Part shown: piece after piece, positions 46,026 through 64,000 of the stretch
How the letters are laid out: each line of letters starts with the position of its first letter
How positions within the stretch are numbered: the first letter of the stretch is position 1
NCBI RefSeq assembly: GCF_026745355.1
Contig: NC_079206.1
Coordinates: forward strand, 35,901,372-35,965,371
Origin: Beta vulgaris subsp. vulgaris
Taxonomy: Eukaryota > Streptophyta > Magnoliopsida > Caryophyllales > Amaranthaceae
DNA length: 64,000 nt
Direction: 5' to 3'
Notes under the pieces: model-generated
The model's input: the letters and a program-made list of their open reading frames with translations, nothing else
Database searches by the model: none
Told to the model about the DNA's origin: nothing
Made by a program: the position numbers and the translations under genes

Positions 46026-46683
46026 TAGGGGTGTTCATGGGTGGTTAACCGTCCCGAAACAATATTTCGGTTCGGTAACTGGAAGTTTCGGTACGCTCTT
46101 TTTGCGAACCGTAATCGTAACCGTTTAAACCGGTTACCGCCTAAGCGGTTAACCGTTTTTCCGGTACGGTTTTTCGGTTAACCATTAACCGTTGTTTAAG
46201 TTATACTATTATGTTTTACTTAATGTACATATATATTTTTAATTTTTTTTGTGCACACATTTTAATATTATATATACTCTAATATAAAATGTATTATAAA
46301 GTGGATGATAAATCGATTGGAAAACATAACTAACACTAAGAATTCACTTCATTTCCTAATTACAATGTTTATATTATTACTAGAGTTTCTAAATAATTAC
46401 ATACTTCCTCTAATTGTTGTAACTTAGCAACAAATATTAGAATTAATGTAATTGTTTGAAAATGTTTCACAACGATTAAATAGAGGAAAAAATATTTCGG
46501 TATTTCGGTTAACCGTTTTCTCAAAAATCATAACCGTAATTATACCGTTTAACCGCTAATTTTTCCGGTTCGGTAACCGTACCGTTCAAACTTTTTTTTG
46601 CCGGTACGGTAACCATCCATTTAGACCGATATTTTGATATTTCGGTACGATATTTCGGTTTCGGTTTTTTATGAACACCCCTA
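46026..46683. mobile_element. hAT-type non-autonomous element with GGTTAACCG repeats
   Basis: 658 bp. Ends TAGGGGTGTTCATGG and TATGAACACCCCTA, flanked by the exact 8-bp duplication GCTGAAAC (46,018-46,025 and 46,684-46,691). Both subterminal regions are packed with CGGTTAACCG, TTTCGGTT and CCGGTACGG words, several of them palindromic. No coding capacity. Confidence 0.92.
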
Positions 46684-47299
46684 GCTGAAACTACTTGAAA
46701 GCTATTTATGTGAATGGCTAAAATAATTTCCCAAAAAACTAAAAGAGAACCAAAAACTATTTAAAACTACCTCAGAAGCTGCGCTGAACCCGCCTCATAT
46801 CTAATTGGGCTTTGCTAAACAACGCCCTAAAATTTCCTAATAACGCCCTAAATACGGTATTTTTATACCGTATTTATATACTTGTATTTCTTTCTCTCTC
46901 CTCACTTTCTTCCTCCACTTTATCTCCCATCTTCTTCCACTCACCACCCCAACCACCGCCGCACCACCACCGCCCAACCGCCGCGGCACCACCACCGCAC
47001 AACCCCCTCTCTCTGTTTTTTTTTTCAATAAAAGGAAAACTTGGAACCTGCCAAATCCAAATTCTTGCAAATGAGCTTAAATCAGACTAATTAATCAAAT
47101 ACCCAGATCAACAAAATAACCTAATTTTGAGATTCAAACAAAGCAACAATGAATTCTACAAATATAGATTCATACCCTGATCTGGAAAAAGAAAGAGGAT
47201 GCATAAGAGAAAATGGCGTCCACCACATGTGAAGGATTCATATGTGAAGTTTTTTTTTTTTCAATTTTACAGTGAATTTTTTTTTTAAAAAAATTAGGG

Positions 47300-47417
47300 G
47301 GCGTCCACCATGGACGCCCCACCACCGGTGGAGGCGCCCATGGCAGGCGCTCCACCACATGGTGAGGCGCCTGCCATGGGCGCCTTCACCGGTGGTGGGG
47401 CGTCCATGGTGGACGCC
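47300..47417. repeat. 118-bp near-perfect palindrome
   Basis: The two halves, starting GGCGTCCACCATGGACGCC and ending with its complement, pair with four mismatched pairs out of 59. The arms contain nested smaller palindromes (CCATGG, GGCGCC, ACCGGT). Half of the motif recurs at 47,457-47,477. It would form a hairpin or cruciform. Confidence 0.9.
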
Positions 47418-47705
47418 TCCCTTAATATTTTTTTTAAAAAATTTCAAAAAAAAAGGAGGCGTCCATGGTGGACGCCTCCTTAAAAAAAATTCAAAAAATT
47501 TAGAAAAAATCGGAGGTCTACCACCGCTACGCCAGGATGTTCGCGAAGGTTTTGCCGGAGGCCGAAAATGCGCCGCCGCCGCCGCCGCCAAAGTTTCTGC
47601 CACCTTGTCGCCGAAATACCTTATCGCCGGAATTCTTGTCGCCGGAGAACGGGAGATGGAGAGAGAGAGTGATAAGTGAGGGAGGGTCAATAGAATGAAG
47701 GAGAG

Positions 47706-48702
47706 CCTTGGGGTTCGAGCCATCCTGGCCCAGCGTAATATTATTCCCTTCTCCACCTGTGCTCTTTGCACTAACCATCCTGAATCCCTTGACCACCTAT
47801 TTGGGGGCTGCTCTTCCCTACGCCCTCTCTGGCAATTGTCAGGCCTTCAAGACTGGCTCCCTTCCCCGTTGCCTCTTGATACCCTACAGCTCAGTATCTC
47901 GAAATTAAGAAGTGATAAATTTTCTACTATCAAGCTTGTTTTTCTCCTTTGGAGTATCTGGAAGGAATGTAACGCTATTATTTTTCATAATGATTCCCTT
48001 AATATTTACAGGATTCTGCATCGAGCGAAGTTCCTATTCTCTGAGGGACCTTACGTAATGCAATGGATAAGTGCGAGTCTGCTGGGTCACCCTTCTCCTC
48101 CTCCTTCGTCGGTTCACACATCCACTCTCCTCCGGCGCATCCCTCTTCCATTCTTGTCTCCTGGGAGCCACCTCCCTCCTCCTTCTTCAAGCTTAACTTT
48201 GATGGCTCGGTTCGTGGGAATTCAGCCGCAGCAGGTGTTATTATCAGAGATATTGCTGGCCACCTCATTACTGCCGCCGCCTTTAACCTTGGTTCTTCCT
48301 CAGTTTTCGTCGCCGAGGCTACTGCGCTCCAACAAGGTCTTCGCCTCGCTCTCCAGCACAATCTTCATCATCTATGCATTGAAGGCGATAATCTTATGGT
48401 CATTAATTTCGTCCAAGGTCTTTGGTCTCCTCCTTGGCCAATTGCGCATATCATCCGCGATATCCAAGTCCTCATGCGCTCTTTCTCCGTCACGTCTATC
48501 AGGCATGTCTACCGAGAAGCCAACAGAGCTGCAGATTGGATTGCCAATGTCGGCCACCTTGTTGACTCCCATTTTCATATAGAGGATTGTACTCATTCTG
48601 CCCTTAATTCTATTCTTGTAACCGATCGGGTTGGAGCTCCCCTCGTGCGGAGGGTCTCCTAACCTCCCTTTTTCCTTACCTTTATAAAAAAAAAAAAAAA
48701 AA
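47706..48702 (+). mobile_element. 5'-truncated LINE (L1-type) with zf-RVT and RNase H
   Basis: Flanked by the exact 15-bp duplication TAGAATGAAGGAGAG (47,691-47,705 and 48,703-48,717), with a poly(A) tail of about 17 at the 3' end. It encodes the zf-RVT end of the reverse-transcriptase ORF (CALCTNHPESLDHLFGGCSS, 47,759). After a frameshift near 48,060 comes an RNase H-like RVT_3 domain (FKLNFDGSVRGNSAAAGVII, 48,180, to HVYREANRAADWIANVG, about 48,560). It stops at 48,661. Only the last kilobase of the element was inserted, as is usual for target-primed reverse transcription. Confidence 0.93.
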
Positions 48703-48938
48703 TAGAATGAAGGAGAGTGGGAGGGTGGGAGAGTGAAAGTATTAAAATACAACTCATGTATTTGTGTATTAAAATACAGGGCGTTAATAGGAATATCTAG
48801 GGCAGCGTTTAGCAAATGAGTATCTAATTTCTTGAGTGTCATAAAACTCTCCACTGGTTGCTGATTTTTTGTCCTCTCAAATTTAGATTTAGATATCACA
48901 AATTCACAACGGAAACTTGAGAGTTGAAGAAAAATCGA

Positions 48939-60134
<11,196 letters not shown>

Positions 60135-60798
60135 GTAGGCTTTGATTTTAATTTCATGGCATAGGAGCAATTCGACCCTAAAAGTTAGAGGGCAAACAAC
60201 CTTTTATCGTGATACTCAATTGATTCCTAAATAACTATTAATTTCTCTTGAATCATACCGATAAAAATTACAAAATAACTTATGTATTTTTCATGGAGGT
60301 TAGAGAGTTTGGTAATTTTTATTGATAAAGGTAAAGTGTGGGGTAAAGGAGTATAAAAGAAATAATATAGTAGTAGTGGGACCTTGCCAAATATGGAAGT
60401 GTTCAAACTAATTTGGGACAAATATAAAAGAAAAGTGTTGAAACTAAGGGGTTAAATTTTCTGACAACTTAACAACATAAAATTTTATCTTTTTTTGCGA
60501 AAAACAACCTTACCTTATTTTGCAGTGCTAACCTACCAATTTCCGCTTTTGAGCGACTTAACTCTCTTATGTGCTTTACACTTGTTGTAGGCTTGGAGTA
60601 ATACTTTGAAGCATACAAGATAAATTAGAACAAAGTTCAAGGTTGAGATAGAAGCATTAGCTTCTATGGTGCGTTTGTGATGATAATGGCCTTTCTTTAA
60701 CTCTATGAATACAAATTCACCACCTTAATTAATTAAAACTTCCTAAGATCACAAATTAGCCTAGCCAAGACTAATTAGCAAAGGACGAATTAACATAG

Positions 60799-61519
60799 TG
60801 ATATGATTACTAAACCAAGAAGCTTAATAATCAAGTATGAATGTGAGTCTTGAACTTGTTGAATCCAAGAAACGAACATAATGAATCAATTTCGAACAAG
60901 GGAAAATAAACTACTTAAGCCAACAAAAGGGAAAATAGCCCCACTTGAAACGAGTGTTTGCTTATAAGATCACTCCTGAAACTTGAAACGAGAATCTAAA
61001 CACTCTTAATAACACTTCTGAAATTAAGATGTATAACACTAAACACTTAACACTCCTGAAAAGTCTTTAATGATTTGATTAGTTTAGCTCACAAGCAAAA
61101 CAATAATCAAGAAGTATGTTTAGAACAAACGAAAATCTGATTTTATTCCATGTACTAACACGCCTATATATAGGCTACATGCAACTAGGAAAATAAAACC
61201 TAACAAGATAAGAATTAGGATAAAACCTAACTAATTCCACACGCCTAAACTATTAGCCTAGTTAAACTATAAAACCTAATAAGATATGTAATAATAACTA
61301 ACATAAACAAACATGGCAAATCCTAATAGAATTAGGATTCTATGTAATAAGTAAGAACTAGGACTTCTTCTTTACTCCTTGCCTTCCATGTCCACGCCTT
61401 CCATGAGCCAAGTTACCACACATGCCAACACTTGGTTTCTTCCCTTTAGTTTGAACCTTAGGTGCTCCATAACCAAGTCAATAGGCTCATGTAGAACAAG
61501 TGTCTTTGCATCCGCATCA
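60799..61519 (-). repeat. 3' LTR of the antisense gypsy element
   Basis: 721 bp on the minus strand, TGATGCGGATGCAAAGAC...TAGTAATCATATCA, longer than and clearly diverged from the 684-bp LTRs at 38,688/44,804. A purine tract (GGAGGGGGAGAA) lies just inside, at about 61,520-61,532. Confidence 0.88.
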
Positions 61520-63999
61520 TTCTCCCCCTCCACAAAAGAATTCGCCCTCAAATTCTCATCATCGTTGTAAGGAGACAAATCACCTACATTGAAGGTAGCA
61601 CTTAAATTCCCAAATTAATCTAGTAAATCAATCTTTTAAGCACTATCCCCAATGACTCCAGTCACCTCAAAAGGACCATCTGCTCGAGGCATAAGCTTAT
61701 TCTTCCTTTTGCTACGGAATCTTTCCTTCCTCAAATGTATCCACACAAGATCACCAACTTTGAACCTATGTTGCTTGCGCCCTTTGTTAGCCCTTGTCTT
61801 ATATTGGATGTTCATCTTGGCCTTCACTTGCTTAGAAGTCTTAGTGAATGCTTCTAATCTCTTTTTTGCATCCGTATGAATATCATGTTTAGGCATAGCA
61901 ACAAAATCAATAGGAAGCAAAGGGTTAATACCATATACTACCTCAAATAGAGAATGATGTGGTAGATGAGTGTGTCCTATTATAAGCAAACTCTGCATGA
62001 GCTAACTTGATGTCCCAATCCTTTTGTGTCTTACTTGCCAAACCTCTCAACAAAGACCCCAAAGTGCGATTGGTGACCTCAGTTTGGCCATTTGTTTGAG
62101 TGATGACTAGTTCTAAGGAGCAATTTAGTGCCAACCATGCGCCGAAGACACCTCCAAAAATGACTTAGGAACTTAGAATCCCTATCAAAGACAATGCTCC
62201 TTGGAATGCCATGTAACCTAATGATCTCTCGAAAGTATAATTCAGCTACATGTGTTAGCATCGTCTGTGCATAGGAACAAAGTGAGCCATCTTAGAGAAA
62301 CGATCCACAACCACCATTATGACATATTTCCCTCTTTGAGTACGAGGCAACCCTACAATAAAATTCATGCTCACACTATCCCAAGGTTGATTAGGCACTG
62401 GTAGAGGTGTATAGAGACCTTTATGAAATGTACTCTTTGCCTTTTCACAGGTTGCACAATGAGTAACCATCAAGTGAACATCCTTTATCATATGTGGCCT
62501 AGAAGTTCTCTTGAAGAGTGTCGAGAGTCTTTTGCATTCCAAAATGTCCAGCCATGCCTCTACTATGCACCTCCCTAACAAGTAAGCCCTCACTCCACAC
62601 TTAGGCACACACAACTTAGTTTCCTTTAAACAAGAAACCCTCATGAACCACATAAAGACCTTTCGGATGAGCTAATTTCTCTCCAAAATCAGCATCCTCC
62701 TTATACAACTCCTTTAAGTGTTCAAACCCTAACATTTGTGCATTCACTATTGTTAACAAGTAGGAACGCCTAGACAAAACATCTGCCACCACATTGGACT
62801 TACCTTCTTTGTATCTTGAGGAAAATGTGAAAGACTGAAGAAACTCCACCTACTTAACATGTCTATGATTGAGTTTTTGTTGTCCATGGATGTACTTCAA
62901 GGCTTCATGATCAGAATGAAGGACGAAAGGTTTGGGTCTCAAGTAATGTGACCAATGATCCAAGGCATGAACAATAGCATAGAATTCTCTATCATATCTA
63001 GAGTAGTTGAGCTTAGCACCACTCAATTTCTCACTAAAGTAAGAAATGGGACGTTTCTCTTGCAAGAGAACTGCACCAATACCTACACCACTTGCATCAT
63101 ACTCCACTTTAAATAACTTGTGGAAATTTGGAAGTGCTAAAACAGAAGCACGACAAAGCTTACTTTTGACATCTTCAAATGCTTGTTGTGTTGAGGAAGT
63201 CCAATTAAACTCTCCTTTCTTCAACAACTCTGTGGTAGGTGCCATGATAGAGGAGAATTTTCGAATAAACCTCCTATAGTACGAGGCCAATCCATGAAAA
63301 CTTCAAACAATGTATTCCAAAAACGCTACTCTAGATACTAGAAACTCACATTTCTCCAACTTACCATATAGGTGTTGCTCTCGAAGCTTTGCAAACAAGC
63401 TACGCAAATGCAACAAATGTTCTTCGACACTTTGACTATAGATGAGGATGTCATCTAAGTAAACAACCACAAATTTGTTAAGAAAAGGATGAAGTACCTC
63501 ATTCATCAACCTCATGAACAAGCTTGGTGCATTACCTAGGCCAAAGGGCATCATCATCCACTCATACAATTCTTGCTTGGTTTTGAATGTTGTTTTCCAC
63601 TCATCACCTTCTAAAATCCTCATTTGATGATATCCACTTCAAAGAGAGGCTCCATGTAAATTTGTCCAACATGTCCTCCAACCTAGGCATAGGAAACCTA
63701 TACTTGACTGTGATGTTTTTCACTTCTCTACTATCAATGCACATCCTCCATGTACCATCTTTCTTAGGGACTAACAAAGCTGTCACAACACATGGACTCA
63801 TGCTCTCCCTTACATACCCTTTTTCAATCAAGTCTTCTATCTGGCGTTGTAACTCCCTTGGTGCCACTGGTTCACACCTATAAGTAGGTTTATTTGGCAA
63901 TGGGGCGCCGGGCACAAGATCTATGGCATGCTTTATGCCTCTCAAGGGTGGTAGTCCTTGTGGTAGTTCCTGTGGAAAAACGTCCTCAAATTCCTTCAT
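61520..63999 (-). pseudogene. RT, RNase H and integrase remnants of the antisense gypsy element
   Basis: From the right edge leftwards: the start of RT (ELPQGLPPLRGIKHAIDLVP, 63,975; [13 protein letters not shown], 63,770); the RT active site YLDDILIYS (about 63,450); RNase H ([20 protein letters not shown], 63,110; [20 protein letters not shown]); the integrase zinc finger ending CATCEKAKS (62,450); the core [14 protein letters not shown], where the first catalytic Asp is Asn; [12 protein letters not shown]; and [11 protein letters not shown]. Stops and shifts between blocks mark it as dead. Here Gln is present at VFPQELPQ, where the + strand copy has a stop. Confidence 0.87.
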
Positions 64000-64000
64000 C

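Larger units (their letters stand above)
46807..48820. mobile_element. MULE-like non-autonomous element upstream of DEX1
   Basis: A 9-bp duplication TATCTAATT (46,798-46,806 and 48,821-48,829) flanks inverted ends of about 50 bp with several mismatches. Both begin with a TTTGCTAAAC segment followed by GCCCTA...TTCCTA.TAACGCCCT. Without the internal LINE it is about 1.0 kb. It includes a CT-rich leader-like block (46,885-47,000), a 118-bp palindrome and GCC repeats (47,570). No transposase. It ends 118 bp before the DEX1 start codon. Confidence 0.85.
60799..64000 (-). mobile_element. Antisense gypsy element of the 38,688-45,487 family (DEX1 intron 9, runs off window)
   Basis: The element reads on the minus strand. 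Its 3' LTR is 60,799-61,519 and is followed by integrase, RNase H and RT remnants out to the right edge. Same LTR ends (TGAT...CATATCA) and same pol wording as the + strand copy. The 5' LTR, gag and second flank are outside, so no target duplication can be checked. Confidence 0.9.

Noticed and set aside
47238..47771. 177-aa minus-strand frame in the MULE-like element
   Set aside because: It spans the palindrome and GCC repeats and overlaps the LINE insertion; composition-driven, no domain.

Overview
This is a transposon-dense stretch of a plant nuclear genome, almost certainly a dicot. Evidence: spliced genes with GT/AG introns and AT-rich intergenic DNA; plant-type LTR retrotransposons primed from initiator Met-tRNA; Stowaway, hAT, Harbinger, MULE and CACTA elements; and a recognisable plant gene, DEX1. 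AAGTTC/AATAAG-rich MITE sequence reminds me of Amaranthaceae (spinach, quinoa, beet), but that is only an impression. There is no prokaryotic signal.

1-12,901 is a Russian-doll stack. A degenerate Ty1/copia element (gag/protease 3,807-4,379 and 11,933-12,175, 3' LTR 12,296-12,901) was entered by the 3' end of a Tat-type Ty3/gypsy element (1-3,806), which carries a spliced antisense gene with its own TATA box. It was also entered by a long solo LTR (4,380-11,932, TSD TCAGG). The solo LTR in turn holds a small gag-protease-only LTR element (6,124-10,205) with both LTRs.

12,902-21,334 is debris: a first-exon fragment of a ubiquitin-conjugating E2 gene next to a CACTA-type end, a Stowaway-like MITE, two further CACTA right ends, a SIRE/Maximus-like copia LTR, and the tail of another gypsy LTR. 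21,335-33,060 is a decayed chromodomain gypsy element (Tekay-like). Its protease is split by a 5.0-kb CACTA element (21,977-26,983) carrying pieces of at least two host genes (an LRR receptor kinase and an AMP-binding acyl-activating enzyme). 33,061-38,687 is mostly non-coding: a solo LTR (35,071-37,739) and a G-rich fold-back element.

38,688-45,487 is a structurally complete but mutated chromovirus-like gypsy element (TSD TATGG, 684-bp LTRs), with a hAT element inserted at its polypurine tract. A second hAT element (46,026-46,683) and a MULE-like element (46,807-48,820, containing a 5'-truncated LINE) follow. The MULE-like element ends 118 bp before the DEX1 start codon.

DEX1 (48,939 onward, + strand; DEFECTIVE IN EXINE FORMATION 1, needed for pollen-wall patterning) is the only clear host gene. 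Nine exons with consistent phases can be placed (the exon 5/6 junction is ambiguous), ending at 60,134. The rest lies beyond the window. Its introns hold a Harbinger-type MITE, a MULE-type MITE that abuts or supplies the exon-6 acceptor, a hAT element, a Stowaway, and an antisense gypsy copy (60,799-64,000+) of the same family as 38,688-45,487.
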